The notes: generated by a model from the sequence alone, not told the origin. 64,000 nucleotides of DNA from Actinomycetota bacterium (GCA_020161795.1 JAIUOR010000046.1:1-64000), one strand, 5' to 3'; positions 7,388-19,089 are shown, numbered from the stretch's first letter. Made by a program: numbers and translations.

Positions 7388-9062
7388 ACTGCGGATCGTC
7401 GATCTTGGAGTGATCGGCGAAGCGAGCCTGGAACCGAGCCCGGGCTTCACCGCGGTGACCGGCGAGACCGGTGCGGGCAAGACCATGATCGTCACCGGCC
7501 TGGCGCTGCTGGCCGGCGCCAAGGCCGAGCCGCGGCTGGTCCGATCGGGCGCGAGCCGCGCCCTGGTCGAGGGCCGCTGGCAGATCGACCCGGCCAGCGC
7601 GGAGGCGGTCGCGGATTTCGGGGGCGAAGTGGAGCCGGACGGCGTCCTGGTGGCGCGGCAGCTCTCGGCCAACCGGTCGCGGATGACCGTGGGCGGCGCC
7701 CAGATTCCGGCGGGAGCCGGTCAGGAGCTGGTGGGGGAGTGGGTGACCGTCCACGGCCAGTCCGAACAGCTGCGGCTGGGGACGCCGGAACGTCAGCGCG
7801 AGGTGCTGGACGCCCACGCCGGCCCGGAACTGGTCGCCGAACTGGAGCCCTACCGGGAACGCTACGAGCATCGCCGCCGGCTCGCCGCCGAGCTGGACGA
7901 GCTGACCGGCCTGGCCCAAGCGCGGCTGCGGGAACTCGACCTGCTGCGGTTCGGGCTGGAGGAGATCGCCACGGTCGACCCCCAGCCCGGCGAGGATGTC
8001 GCGCTGGCCGCCGAATCCCGGCTGCTGCAGTCGGTGGACGACGTGCGGCTGGCCGTCCATACGGCGGGGGTGGCGCTGGCCGGGGACGAGGACTTCACGG
8101 ACCTCCCGGATGCCCTGGGGCTGCTCGCAGCGGCCCGGAAGGCGCTGGCCGGCGCGGTGGCTGCCGACGACTCGCTGAACGAGCTGGCGACGGAACTCGA
8201 AGGAGCGGCGGCCCAACTGGCCGACGCGGCCTCCCGGCTGGCCGGCTACGAGGCCGGCCTGGACGCGGACCCGCTACGGCTGGAGTGGATCGCCGGGCGC
8301 CGCGCCGAGTTGCAGGGACTGACCCGCAAGTACGGGCAGACCATCGACGACGTGCTGGCCTACGCCGCCGAGTCCGCCGCACGAGTGGCGGTGCTGGATT
8401 CGGCCGACGACCGGATCGCGGAGCTCGCCGCCGAACTGACCGAGCTGGAGGCGGACCTGGCCGCCCGGTCCGCCCGGATCACCGCCCTCCGCCGCGCTGC
8501 AGCCGGTGAGCTGGCCACGGCCGTGCAGGCCGAGCTGGCGGCGCTGGCCATGCCGCGGGCCAGGCTGGTCTTCGAGGTGAGCGATCTGCCGGAGCTCGGC
8601 CCGCACGGCGGCGACCAGGTGAGCCTGCTGTTCTCGGCCAATCCCGGATCGGCGCCGGCGCCGCTGGCCAAGGTGGCCTCGGGCGGAGAGCTCTCCCGGG
8701 TCCGGCTCGGCCTCGAGGTGGTGCTGGCCAGCGCCACCGGCGGCCAGACCTTCGTCTTCGACGAGGTGTATGCCGGCATCGGCGGGGCGGTCGCCCTGGA
8801 GATCGGACGCCGGCTGGCCCGGTTGGCCGAGCACTCCCAGGTGATCGTGGTCACCCATCTGGCTCAGGTGGCGGCCTTCGCCGATCGGCACTACGTCGTC
8901 TCCAAGGCCGACGACGGCCAGGTGACCACCAGCGGCGTGCGGCTGGTCACCGACGACGACCGGCTCGCCGTGCTGGCCACCATGATGGGCGGGCTGGAAT
9001 CCAGCGAATCGGCGCTGGCCCACGCCCGGGAGTTGCTCCAGGCCCGCGGCCCCGCCCGGTAG
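7377..9062 (+). CDS. recN: DNA repair protein RecN
   Basis: A 561-residue SMC-like ATPase for double-strand-break repair. Walker A is GETGAGKT at residues 29-36; a coiled-coil middle runs from about 150 to 390; the signature is ASGGELSRVRL and Walker B is FVFDEV with Glu463. The ATG at 7377 lies inside the end of nadK, giving an N-terminus that begins directly with the head domain, as in other RecN. One oddity: the usual DEVD(A/S/T)G sequence reads DEVYAG here (Tyr465), which changes a normally acidic D-loop position. The frame is intact, so the gene is presumably functional. Confidence 0.95.
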   Translation: MLAELRIVDLGVIGEASLEPSPGFTAVTGETGAGKTMIVTGLALLAGAKAEPRLVRSGASRALVEGRWQIDPASAEAVADFGGEVEPDGVLVARQLSANRSRMTVGGAQIPAGAGQELVGEWVTVHGQSEQLRLGTPERQREVLDAHAGPELVAELEPYRERYEHRRRLAAELDELTGLAQARLRELDLLRFGLEEIATVDPQPGEDVALAAESRLLQSVDDVRLAVHTAGVALAGDEDFTDLPDALGLLAAARKALAGAVAADDSLNELATELEGAAAQLADAASRLAGYEAGLDADPLRLEWIAGRRAELQGLTRKYGQTIDDVLAYAAESAARVAVLDSADDRIAELAAELTELEADLAARSARITALRRAAAGELATAVQAELAALAMPRARLVFEVSDLPELGPHGGDQVSLLFSANPGSAPAPLAKVASGGELSRVRLGLEVVLASATGGQTFVFDEVYAGIGGAVALEIGRRLARLAEHSQVIVVTHLAQVAAFADRHYVVSKADDGQVTTSGVRLVTDDDRLAVLATMMGGLESSESALAHARELLQARGPAR

Positions 9063-9172
9063 CGGCTTCGCGGCCGGCCTGACATCGTCCTGGTGAACCC
9101 GGATCCCAAACCGTACGTGGGCAGTCTTGCTGAGCGTGAGCCGAAGCGGATCTGACCACCGGCGCGCGTTGA

Positions 9173-11589
<2,417 letters not shown>

Positions 11590-11606
<17 letters not shown>

Positions 11607-12519
11607 GCGGCTGGTCCGGGCCTACACCGACCACCTCAGCGTCGAGCGGGGGGCCTCGCCGCACACGCTGGCGGGCTACCGGCGCGATCTGAACCGTTAC
11701 GTCTCCTACCTGGCCGACCGCGGGATCACCGAGCCCGCAGCGGTCGCCGAAACCGACATCACTGCCTTCGCCGCCGCTCTGCGCGGTGCCGAGGGCGGCA
11801 CACCGCTGGCGCCGGCCAGTGTCGCCCGCGCCCTGGTGGCGATCCGCGGCCTGCACCGGTTCGGCGCTGCAGAGGGGCTGGGGGAGAACCCGGCCGCGGC
11901 CATCAGCCCGCCCAAGCAGGCCAAGCGGCTGCCCAAGGCGCTCGATCAGGCGGAGGTCCAGCGGCTGCTGGACGCCCCCGACACCACCACGGTTACCGGG
12001 CTGCGGGACGCGGCGCTATTGGAGTTGCTCTACGGAACCGGCGCCCGGATCTCGGAGGTGCTCGACCTCGATGTCGACGATCTGATGCCGGCGCTGGCCG
12101 ATCCCGAACTGGGGCTGCGGCTCTTCGGCAAGGGCCGCAAGGAACGGCTGGTGCCGCTGGGCAGCTACGCCCGCGCCGCGGTGGAGGCATGGCTGGTGCG
12201 CGGCCGTCCGAGTTGGGCGGCCAATGCGAGTCGGGCGACCCCGGCGCTGTTGCTGAACTCCCGGGGCCGACGGCTGAGCCGGCAGAGCGCCTGGGCGGTG
12301 ATCCGACGTCACGCCGAGGCGGCCGGGATCACCGCCGAGGTCAGCCCCCACACCCTGCGGCACTCCTACGCCACCCACCTGCTGGATGGTGGCGCCGACG
12401 TGCGCGTGGTGCAGGAACTGCTGGGCCACGCGTCGGTCACGACCACCCAGCTCTACACCCTGGTGACCGTCGAGCACCTGCGGGAGGTCTTCCTGAGCAG
12501 TCACCCGCGCGCCCGATAG
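11590..12519 (+). CDS. xerD: Tyrosine recombinase XerD
   Basis: A 309-residue site-specific recombinase that resolves chromosome dimers at dif with XerC. The N-terminal SAM-like core-binding domain spans residues 1-95. The catalytic set is visible: Arg in GTGARISEV, Lys in [35 protein letters not shown] and the nucleophile Tyr in QLYT. The last position in the pyrG-NUDIX-xerD operon matches Rv1701 (XerD). Normal length. A strong hairpin follows. Confidence 0.93.
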
Positions 12520-12539
12520 CCGCCCGGCCGCCGACAGGC

Positions 12540-12578
12540 TTCGGCCCGCCCCGGAGATCCGATTGGGGGCGGGCCGAA
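12540..12578. terminator. Bidirectional terminator hairpin between xerD and cysK
   Basis: A perfect 13-bp inverted repeat (TTCGGCCCGCCCC at 12540-12552, its complement at 12566-12578) with a 13-nt loop sits between the convergent ends of xerD and cysK. There is no U-run, as is usual for high-GC actinobacteria. Confidence 0.8.
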
Positions 12579-12597
12579 GGTATGGGGGTGCGACGCG

Positions 12598-13530
12598 TCA
12601 GTCGAGCAGGTCGGCGTACAGCGGGGTGGTGAGGTAGCGCTCGCCCCAGTCGGGGGTCACGACCACGATGGTCTTGCCGGCGTTGGCCGGGTCGGCGGCC
12701 AGATCGGCGGCGGCCCGCAGCGCGGCGCCGGAGGAGATGCCCAGCAGCAGGCCTTCCTCCTTGGCCACCCGGCGGGCCCACTCCAGGGCGTCGTCCGAGG
12801 TCACCTTGATGATGCCGTCGATCACGCCGCGATCGAGGATGTTGGGGATGAAGCCGGCGCTGATGCCCTGGATCTTGTGCGGGCCCTTGGGCTCGCCCGA
12901 CAGCACCGCCGACTCCGCGGACTCGACCGCGTAGATCTGGACGCTCGGCTTGCGCTCCTTGAGCACCTGGCCGACGCCGGTGATGGTGCCGCCGGTGCCG
13001 ACGCCCGACACCACGATGTCGACCGCGCCTTCGGTGTCGTTCCAGATCTCCTCCGCGGTCGTCTTGCGGTGGATCTCGACGTTGGCCTGGTTGTCGAACT
13101 GGCGGGCCAGGATCGCACCCGGGGTGTTCGCGGCGATCTCGTCGGCCTTGGCCCGGGCCCCCGGGATGCCGTCGGCGCCAGGGGTGAGCACCAGTTCGGC
13201 ACCTAGTGCCCGCAGCACCGCGCGACGCTCCTTGGAGAAGGTGTCGGGCATGGTGATGATCACCTTGTAGCCGCGGGCCGCGCCTACCCAGCTGAGCGCG
13301 ATGCCGGTGTTGCCGGAGGTCGCCTCGACGATGGTGCCGCCGGGCTGCAGCGAGCCGTCGGCCTCGGCGGCGTCGACGATGGCGACGCCGATCCGGTCCT
13401 TCACCGAGTTGGCCGGGTTGTAGTACTCCAGCTTGGCCAGGACGGTGGCCTGGGAGTCGCCGTAGAGGCGGTTGATCTTGACCAGCGGGGTGCGGCCGAT
13501 CAGTTCGGTTGCGTTTTCGAAGTAGCTCAT
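12598..13530 (-). CDS. cysK: Cysteine synthase A (O-acetylserine sulfhydrylase)
   Basis: A 310-residue PLP enzyme that makes cysteine from O-acetylserine and sulfide. The PLP lysine is in NSVKDRIG, the phosphate/substrate loop is EATSGNTG, and the glycine-rich [10 protein letters not shown] and PDWGERY near the C-terminus complete the family signature. The ATG at 13530 has AAGGAA upstream; a longer open frame exists but lacks family similarity. It lies 26 bases downstream of metY and probably shares its transcript and the cysteine-responsive leader upstream. Confidence 0.96.
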   Translation of the reverse strand: MSYFENATELIGRTPLVKINRLYGDSQATVLAKLEYYNPANSVKDRIGVAIVDAAEADGSLQPGGTIVEATSGNTGIALSWVGAARGYKVIITMPDTFSKERRAVLRALGAELVLTPGADGIPGARAKADEIAANTPGAILARQFDNQANVEIHRKTTAEEIWNDTEGAVDIVVSGVGTGGTITGVGQVLKERKPSVQIYAVESAESAVLSGEPKGPHKIQGISAGFIPNILDRGVIDGIIKVTSDDALEWARRVAKEEGLLLGISSGAALRAAADLAADPANAGKTIVVVTPDWGERYLTTPLYADLLD

Positions 13531-13556
13531 TGTCGTGTTCCTTATCGTGGTGCTGG

Positions 13557-14846
13557 TCAGTTGGAAACGGCCGCCAGGGCCCGCTCGAGATCGGCGATCA
13601 GGTCGGCCGGATCCTCGATGCCGATCGAGAGCCGGACCATCTCCGGGGCGACGCCCGCCGCGACGAGTTCGTCGTCGGTGAGCTGGGAGTGGGTGGTGGA
13701 GGCGCTGTGGACGACCAGCGACTTGGCGTCGCCGATGTTGACCAGATGGCTGAACAGGTTCAGCGCCTCGACGAGACGGCTGCCGGCCTCGCGCCCGGCC
13801 TTCAGGCCGAAGGAGAGCAGGCCCCCGTAGCCGCGTCCGCTGAGCACCCGGTCGGCGATCTCCTTGTAGGGGGAGGATTCCAGGCCCGGGTAGTTCACCC
13901 ACTCGACGGCGTCGTGCTGCTCCAGGTAACGGGCCACCGCCAGGGCATTGGACGAGTGCCGCTCCATCCGCAGGTGCAGGGTCTCGACGCCCTGCAGGAT
14001 CTGCCAGGCGTTGAACGGCGAGATCGCGGCGCCGGTGTTGCGCAGCAGCACGGTGCGGGCGCGGATGATGTACGCGGCCGGGCCTGCGGCGTCGGTCCAC
14101 ACCACGCCGTGGTAGGCGCCGTCCGGGCCGGTCAGCGACTGGAAGCGGTCGGCGTGCGCCGTCCAGTCGAACTTGCCGGAATCGACGATCACGCCGCCGA
14201 GCGAGGTGCCGTGGCCGCCGAGGTACTTGGTGGCGGCATGGACGGCGATGTCGACTCCGTGGTCGAAGACCCGTGACAGCAGCGGGGTGGCCACGGTGTT
14301 GTCGACCACGAAGGGCAGCCCCTGCGCGTGGGCGGCAGCCGACCAGGCGTCCAGGTCGATCACGTTGATCGCCGGGTTGCCGATGGTCTCGCCGAAGACC
14401 AGCTTGGTGCGGCCGTCCACGTACTGGGCCAGTTCCTCAGGCTTGCTCGGATCGACGAAGCGGGTCTCGATGCCGAACTGCGGCAGGGTGTGGGCGAACA
14501 GTGCGTAGGTGCCGCCGTAGAGGGTGGACAGCGCCACGATGTTGTCGCCGGCTCCCGCCAGGGTGAGCACCGCGTAGGTCACGGCGGAGGAGCCGGACGC
14601 GGTCGCCAGCGCGCCGATCCCGCCCTCCAGGGCGTTCACCCGGGTCTCCAGGACGTTCTGGGTCGGATTCATGATCCGGGTGTAGATGTTGCCCGGCTTG
14701 GCCAGCGCGAACAGGTCGGCGGCGTGCTGGGTGTCGTCGAAGACGTAGGACGTCGTCTGGTAGATCGGGACGGCGCGGGAGTTGGTCGCCGGATCGGCTT
14801 CCTCCTGGCCGGCGTGGACGGCGAGAGTGTCGGGGCTGAGGGTCAT
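13557..14846 (-). CDS. metY: O-acetylhomoserine sulfhydrylase (MetY)
   Basis: A 429-residue Cys/Met-metabolism PLP enzyme. It forms homocysteine (or cysteine) from O-acetylated homoserine (or serine) and sulfide. The PLP lysine motif is [16 protein letters not shown], and the N-terminus has the family pattern TLAVHAGQ...YQTTSYVF. The length of about 430 residues favours MetY over the 380-residue cystathionine synthases. The ATG at 14846 has AGGAG upstream. Gene order with cysK and the cysteine-codon leader ORF at 14962-15033 suggest control by cysteine supply. Confidence 0.93.
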   Translation of the reverse strand: MTLSPDTLAVHAGQEEADPATNSRAVPIYQTTSYVFDDTQHAADLFALAKPGNIYTRIMNPTQNVLETRVNALEGGIGALATASGSSAVTYAVLTLAGAGDNIVALSTLYGGTYALFAHTLPQFGIETRFVDPSKPEELAQYVDGRTKLVFGETIGNPAINVIDLDAWSAAAHAQGLPFVVDNTVATPLLSRVFDHGVDIAVHAATKYLGGHGTSLGGVIVDSGKFDWTAHADRFQSLTGPDGAYHGVVWTDAAGPAAYIIRARTVLLRNTGAAISPFNAWQILQGVETLHLRMERHSSNALAVARYLEQHDAVEWVNYPGLESSPYKEIADRVLSGRGYGGLLSFGLKAGREAGSRLVEALNLFSHLVNIGDAKSLVVHSASTTHSQLTDDELVAAGVAPEMVRLSIGIEDPADLIADLERALAAVSN

Positions 14847-14902
14847 CGGATCTCCTGTATTGCGGATGGTGCTTGGGCTTGGGCCGGAGCTCACCAGACG
14901 CG

Positions 14903-14933
14903 AAAACCGCACCCAGTTACTTCCGGGCGTCGG
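14903..14933 (-). terminator. Terminator-like hairpin in the metY leader
   Basis: On the minus strand an imperfect stem (CCGACGCCC pairing with GGGTGCGG, 10-nt loop, 14907-14933) is followed by four T residues (14906-14903). It lies between the cysteine-rich leader ORF and metY. It could act as an attenuator whose formation depends on ribosome position, or sequester sequence near the metY start. Functional role is inference. Confidence 0.45.
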
Positions 14934-14961
14934 ATGGAGAGAATGTCGGGCGGAAAGGACT

Positions 14962-15033
14962 TCAGTTCGCGCGACAGCGGTCCATCGACGGCACGCGACA
15001 GCAACACATCAGTGCGGCGTGCGTCGAGAACAT
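14962..15033 (-). CDS. Leaderless upstream ORF with a Cys-Cys-Cys run (cysteine attenuator peptide)
   Basis: A 23-codon open frame begins with ATG at 15033 and ends with TGA at 14962. Residues 10-12 are consecutive cysteines (MCCCR) and residue 20 is a fourth, a very unusual composition. A promoter of TTGACC-N18-TACCGT ends 7 nt before the ATG, so the message would be leaderless. It sits 115 nt upstream of metY-cysK. Polycysteine leaderless small ORFs are known in mycobacteria to control cysteine-assimilation operons by attenuation; this looks like the same principle in another actinobacterium. An internal ATG at codon 9 is an alternative start. Confidence 0.7.
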   Translation of the reverse strand: MFSTHAALMCCCRVPSMDRCRAN

Positions 15034-15040
15034 GGCCGGA

Positions 15041-15070
15041 ACGGTAGCCGCATTCTCATCGTCCGGTCAA
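15041..15070 (-). promoter_or_regulatory. Promoter of the leader ORF-metY-cysK operon
   Basis: On the minus strand TTGACC (15070-15065) and TACCGT (15046-15041) are separated by 18 bases, and the ATG of the leader ORF follows after 7 nt. Both boxes are close to the vegetative consensus of actinobacteria. Confidence 0.65.
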
Positions 15071-15166
15071 CCCGTCCGTCCAGCAAGACGCGGGACTGAG
15101 GCAGGGAGGGTCGCCCGCGATGGTCCGGCACAGGCGCAGGTTGCCGCCGAACCCGTGGGGGACGGC

Positions 15167-15236
15167 GAGGGCCAGCCTTGGGCATCGAAGGCCATTCTTC
15201 AGTGCCGGCCCTCGGGTGTTAGGGCTGGCCCTCGGG
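15167..15236. repeat. Inverted and direct repeats in the metY / YdeI-like intergenic region
   Basis: The divergent region 15071-15304 holds no convincing gene. It contains an 11-bp perfect inverted repeat (GAGGGCCAGCC at 15167-15177, complement at 15223-15233) and a direct repeat GGCCCTCGGG at 15207-15216 and 15227-15236. These may be a structured 5' region or a regulator site for the downstream YdeI-like gene. Confidence 0.4.
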
Positions 15237-15304
15237 GAGGGGCGGGCGGGCTGTGCGGGGCGAGAGTCCTTGCGCGATGGGTCGGGAAACGTCACGATCG
15301 GCTG

Positions 15305-15748
15305 ATGACGTTGCGTATCGATACCGTTCTGGAAGCATCCGGCCCCGCTGCGGCGATCGTGCTCAGCGATGAACAGGTCGAGGAACTCGGCGGGGGCAAG
15401 CGAGCAGCGGTCAAGCTGACCATCGGCGACCGAACGGCCCGGCTGCGGCTGGGCGTGATGGGCGGACGCAACCTGCTGGGGCTCTCCAAGGCCGCCCGGG
15501 CCGAGCTGGGCGTCGAGATCGGCGAGGCGGTGCACGCCATCATCGAGCTGGACACCGACGAGCGGACGGTCGAACTGCCCGACGACTTCGCCGCCGCACT
15601 CGCTGCCCGGCCGGGTGCCCGCGCGGCCTTCGACGCGCTGCCGCCCAGCCATCGCCGCGAGCACGTCCGGGCGATCGACGAGGCCAAGCGGCCGGAGACT
15701 CGCCTGCGTCGCATCGAGGCCGCCGTCGCGAAGCTCGGGGAACCCTGA
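15305..15748 (+). CDS. YdeI/OmpD-associated (DUF1905-type) protein
   Basis: A 147-residue protein. The first 95 residues look like the DUF1905 beta-barrel-like domain (IVLSDEQVEELGGGKRAAVKLTIGDR type pattern, then MGGRNLLGLSK), and the last 45 residues form the helical YdeI/OmpD-associated tail (AFDALPPSHRREHVRAIDEAKRPETRLRRIEAAV). Proteins of this type are widespread small cytosolic proteins of unclear function; a bacteriocin-resistance label has been used for relatives. The ATG at 15305 was chosen by domain start; a weak CACGAT box ends 6 nt earlier. It stands alone between metY and guaA. Confidence 0.75.
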   Translation: MTLRIDTVLEASGPAAAIVLSDEQVEELGGGKRAAVKLTIGDRTARLRLGVMGGRNLLGLSKAARAELGVEIGEAVHAIIELDTDERTVELPDDFAAALAARPGARAAFDALPPSHRREHVRAIDEAKRPETRLRRIEAAVAKLGEP

Positions 15749-15807
15749 CGGCGAAGTCGTCGGCGGCCGGTACAGCGGGCGTGGCGAAGCCGGCCGGGCG
15801 GGGCCAA

Positions 15808-15813
15808 TAGACT
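15808..15813 (+). promoter_or_regulatory. -10 box of guaA
   Basis: TAGACT lies 7 nt before the guaA ATG at 15821 and no Shine-Dalgarno sequence is visible between them, so guaA is probably leaderless. Confidence 0.55.
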
Positions 15814-15820
15814 GCCGCTC

Positions 15821-17386
15821 ATGACCCGTGAGCACGATCTGGTGCTGGTCGTCGACTACGGCGCCCAGTATGCCCAGCTGATCGCACGGCGCGTCCGGGA
15901 GGCGAAGGTCTACTCCGAGATCGTGCCGCACACCGCCAGCGTCGCCGACATCCTGGCGCGCCGGCCGTCCGCCGTGATTCTCTCCGGCGGGCCCAGCTCG
16001 GTGTACGAGCCGGGAGCCCCGCAGCTGGACGCCGACCTACTGGCCCACGAGCTGCCGGTGTTCGGCATCTGCTACGGCTTCATGGCGATGGCGCAGGCGC
16101 TGGGCGGAACCGTGGCCCAGACCGGGCAGCGGGAGTACGGACGCACCCAGGTCTCGGTGCTGGAGCCGGGAACCCTGCTGCGGGGCCTGCCGCCCGCCCT
16201 CACCTCCTGGATGTCGCATGGCGACGAGGTGACCGTCGCCCCCGAGGGGTTCCTGGTGACCGCCCGCTCGCCGCGGGCCACCGTGGCCGCCTTCGAGGCG
16301 GTCGAGCGGCGGCTGGCCGGCGTCCAGTGGCACCCCGAGGTGCTGCATTCCGAGCATGGCCAGCGGGTGTTGGAGCACTTCCTCTACGACATCGCGGGCT
16401 GCCGTCCCACCTGGACCAGCGCGAACATCGTGGACGAGCAGGTGGCGCGGATCCGCGCCCAGGTGGGCTCCGACCGGGTGATCTGCGCGCTCTCCGGCGG
16501 GGTGGATTCCGCGGTCGCGGCAGCCCTCGTCCAGCGGGCGGTGGGCGACCAGCTGACCTGCGTGTTCGTCGACCACGGCCTGCTGCGGGCGGGGGAGCGC
16601 GAGCAGGTCGAGCTGGATTTCGTCGGCGCCACCGGTGCCACGTTGAAGACGGTCGACGCCACCGACCAGTTCCTCGGCCACCTGGCCGGGGTCACCGATC
16701 CCGAGGCGAAGCGCAAGATCATCGGCCGGGAGTTCATCCGGGTCTTCGAGGCCGCCGAGCGCGAGTTGATCGCGTCCGCTCCGGAAGGCGCACCGGTCCG
16801 CTTCCTGGTGCAGGGAACCCTGTACCCGGACGTGGTGGAATCGGGCGGCGGCGAGGGCGCGGCGAACATCAAGAGCCACCACAACGTGGGTGGCCTGCCG
16901 GAGGATCTGGAGTTCGAGCTCGTCGAGCCGCTGCGTGAGCTGTTCAAGGACGAGGTACGTGAGGTGGGCCGCCAGCTGGGCCTGCCCGAGAAGATCGTCG
17001 GACGCCATCCCTTCCCGGGGCCTGGGCTGGGGATCCGGATCGTGGGTGCGGTGGACGCCGAGCGGCTGCGCATCCTGCGGGCCGCCGACGCGATCGTCCG
17101 TGCCGAGACCACCGCTGCCGGGCTGGACGGCGAGATCTGGCAGTTCCCGGTGGTGCTGCTGGCGGACGTCCGTTCGGTGGGGGTGCAGGGCGACGGACGC
17201 ACCTACGGGCACCCGATCGTGCTGCGTCCGGTGACCAGCGAGGACGCCATGACCGCGGACTGGGGCCGGCTGCCCTACGACGTCCTGGAGCGCATCTCGA
17301 CCCGCATCACCAATGAGGTGCCCGAGGTGAACCGGGTGGTGCTGGATGTGACCAGCAAGCCACCCGGCACCATCGAGTGGGAGTGA
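15821..17386 (+). CDS. guaA: GMP synthase (glutamine-hydrolysing)
   Basis: A 521-residue enzyme converting XMP to GMP. The N-terminal class I amidotransferase domain has Cys84 in GICYGFM and the HPEV histidine; the ATP-pyrophosphatase P-loop [10 protein letters not shown] follows near residue 226; the C-terminal dimerisation domain ends KPPGTIEWE. One oddity: residue 88, usually Gln in GICYG(F/M)Q, is Met here. That position helps shape the glutamine site, so ammonia production could be altered. All other motifs are intact. It converges with the pspC gene with a 3-base gap. Confidence 0.97.
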   Translation: MTREHDLVLVVDYGAQYAQLIARRVREAKVYSEIVPHTASVADILARRPSAVILSGGPSSVYEPGAPQLDADLLAHELPVFGICYGFMAMAQALGGTVAQTGQREYGRTQVSVLEPGTLLRGLPPALTSWMSHGDEVTVAPEGFLVTARSPRATVAAFEAVERRLAGVQWHPEVLHSEHGQRVLEHFLYDIAGCRPTWTSANIVDEQVARIRAQVGSDRVICALSGGVDSAVAAALVQRAVGDQLTCVFVDHGLLRAGEREQVELDFVGATGATLKTVDATDQFLGHLAGVTDPEAKRKIIGREFIRVFEAAERELIASAPEGAPVRFLVQGTLYPDVVESGGGEGAANIKSHHNVGGLPEDLEFELVEPLRELFKDEVREVGRQLGLPEKIVGRHPFPGPGLGIRIVGAVDAERLRILRAADAIVRAETTAAGLDGEIWQFPVVLLADVRSVGVQGDGRTYGHPIVLRPVTSEDAMTADWGRLPYDVLERISTRITNEVPEVNRVVLDVTSKPPGTIEWE

Positions 17387-17389
17387 GGG

Positions 17390-17677
17390 TCAGCGCAGGT
17401 CGTCGCCGTTGGGGATGTTCGGATCGGACGGCGGGGTGCTGTTGTTGTTCGAGGTGAACAGCCGCTTGGCCTCGTCGATGCCGGTCGGGCCGCCGGCCTC
17501 CAGCGGGAGGATCGCCCACAGCACAAGGTAGGCGACCCACCCGACCTGGGTGAAGATCGCCAGCAGCACGACGATGATGCGGACCAGGCCGGAGTCCATG
17601 CCGAGCGAGCGGGCCAGACCGCCGCAGACACCTCCGATGAACTTGTCCGAGCGGGAACGGGTGAGAGGTGTGTTCAT
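17390..17677 (-). CDS. PspC-domain membrane protein
   Basis: A 95-residue protein with a single PspC domain: KFIGGVCGGLARSLGMDSGLVRIIVVLLA near the N-terminus, then a membrane segment and LVLWAILP, followed by a polar tail rich in Asn and Pro. PspC proteins sit in the cytoplasmic membrane and take part in envelope-stress signalling. The ATG at 17677 has GGAAAGG upstream. Two more PspC proteins occur in the window (17871-19013 and the kinase at 25624), which suggests a shared envelope-stress circuit. Confidence 0.88.
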   Translation of the reverse strand: MNTPLTRSRSDKFIGGVCGGLARSLGMDSGLVRIIVVLLAIFTQVGWVAYLVLWAILPLEAGGPTGIDEAKRLFTSNNNSTPPSDPNIPNGDDLR

Positions 17678-17697
17678 TTTCTTTCCTTTCCTGAGGT

Positions 17698-17874
17698 TCA
17701 GTGGGTTCGGATCCGGGACAGGACGAGCATCGCTATCCCGACGACAACCAGTGCGATCGGCGCTGCCCGGCTGACCCAGGCCCAGTCGACCGCCATGCTG
17801 GAGGCCCACAGGGCCAGCCCGCCGACCATGACGGCGACCGCGCCCAGACCGAATGCGGCGATATCGAGTTTCAT
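17698..17874 (-). CDS. Small two-segment membrane protein
   Basis: A 58-residue protein with two hydrophobic segments (about residues 4-24 and 37-53) joined by a short loop with Trp residues. It ends in a basic tail (SRIRTH). Its ATG overlaps the stop of the larger PspC gene by 4 bases (ATGA), so it is translationally coupled to it and lies just before the small pspC. The family is not recognised, but the coupling supports a real gene, probably an accessory of the PspC proteins. Confidence 0.65.
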   Translation of the reverse strand: MKLDIAAFGLGAVAVMVGGLALWASSMAVDWAWVSRAAPIALVVVGIAMLVLSRIRTH

Positions 17875-19013
17875 GACGTCACCCCCAGACTGCCGGCGCG
17901 TAGCGTGACCGCGATCGTGAGCGTGGGAGCGTCGGCGGCCACCGTGTTCTCCATCGTTCCGGTCAGGCTGGTGCCGGCGTGATCCTCGCCGGTCGGCAGG
18001 CTGACCGCGCCCACGCTCACGTCCCAGGTGACCACGGCGTTCACCGTGTCGGGGAGCCGCACGGCGATGTCGCCGGCACCCAGGCCGACCTCGATCGTGG
18101 TGTCCTGGGTGAGCGTGAGCTCGGAGAAGTCGAGATCCAGCTCGCCGACCGTGGCGGTGAGCGTGCTGGGCAGTTCGGTGGCGGAGGCGAAGGGCCGGGT
18201 CTCGGCCGCGATCCGGAAATCCGGGGAGGTGGATTGGGCGCCCCAGGTGATCAGCGTGGCGATCATCACCAGCACGGTCGCCAGGCCCATCAGCCGCGGC
18301 CGGCCGCGCCAGGTCGCGATCAGCAGGGTGATGCCCAGGCTGATGAGGATCACGGCCAGGTAGTCCAGCCCGGCGAGGTAGTAGCCGCCGAGCATGGGGG
18401 TGGCGCCGACCACGGTGCAGCCGATCGCCATCAGCGCCAGGGCCAGCCACCACAGCCGGTTCCGGGGACGCCGCCGGACGAGTTCGGCCGGTGCGTCGAT
18501 GGCGGGCGCGGGGCTCGGCAGGGGCGCTGGTGAGAACGTGGACAGGGCTGCGCCAGAGTTGGCCTGATGCTCGATCAGCCGGATGCGCCAGGCCTCGGCG
18601 GCGCGCTCGAACGGCGTGGGGTCGGGGGAGATGGCCGGCCGGCCCGCCTGTCGGCGGCTGGCGGCGTACCAGATGCCCAGGGCGACCAGCACCGGCAGGA
18701 CGCCGATCCCCGACCAGCCGCCCAGCAGTCCGAAGGCCAGGAAGCCGACCGCGGTGAGGGTGATGACCAGGGCGGGCATCGGCCAATCCCGGGTGAACGG
18801 AAGCGCGCGACGAACCGGCGACGGCGTGGTGTCATCAGCGGGCAGAACCAGGTAGCCCACGCCGTACAGCACCAGCCCCAGCCCGGAGGCGAAGGACAGG
18901 ATGATCAGCGCGATCCGCAGCAGATTCGCATCGACTCCCCATCGGCGCGCCAGGCCCGCGCAGACGCCGGTGAGCACGGCGTTCTCGCGGGTCCGTCGGA
19001 CGGGGAGGTTCAT
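17871..19013 (-). CDS. PspC-domain protein with multi-pass membrane region and C-terminal beta domain
   Basis: A 380-residue protein. Residues 1-55 are a PspC domain (ENAVLTGVCAGLARRWGVDANLLRIALIILS). Several membrane segments follow, at about 68-108 and 180-250. The last 110 residues are Thr/Ser/Val-rich with a repetitive beta pattern (TATVGELDLDFSELTLTQDTTIEVGLGAGDIAVRLP-like), resembling the beta-helical adhesin-like or LiaF-like domains that sense envelope stress; this is inference. The ATG at 19013 is preferred over one at 19022 because GGGAAAG is better spaced. First gene of the three-gene leftward PspC set. Confidence 0.8.
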   Translation of the reverse strand: MNLPVRRTRENAVLTGVCAGLARRWGVDANLLRIALIILSFASGLGLVLYGVGYLVLPADDTTPSPVRRALPFTRDWPMPALVITLTAVGFLAFGLLGGWSGIGVLPVLVALGIWYAASRRQAGRPAISPDPTPFERAAEAWRIRLIEHQANSGAALSTFSPAPLPSPAPAIDAPAELVRRRPRNRLWWLALALMAIGCTVVGATPMLGGYYLAGLDYLAVILISLGITLLIATWRGRPRLMGLATVLVMIATLITWGAQSTSPDFRIAAETRPFASATELPSTLTATVGELDLDFSELTLTQDTTIEVGLGAGDIAVRLPDTVNAVVTWDVSVGAVSLPTGEDHAGTSLTGTMENTVAADAPTLTIAVTLRAGSLGVTS

Positions 19014-19089
19014 GACGTCCATCTTTCCCGGCGCTCCGGCGTCCCACCATGGGGGACAACCCTGAACGCCCCCGCGACCACCCCCGCGG

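Noticed and set aside
14847-15033. SAM riboswitch or T-box before metY
   Set aside because: I found no conserved SAM-I core or T-box sequence; the cysteine-rich leader ORF explains the leader better.
14782-15099. Rightward open frame over the metY leader
   Set aside because: Its composition is not protein-like for this genome, and it is antisense to the metY promoter and leader ORF.
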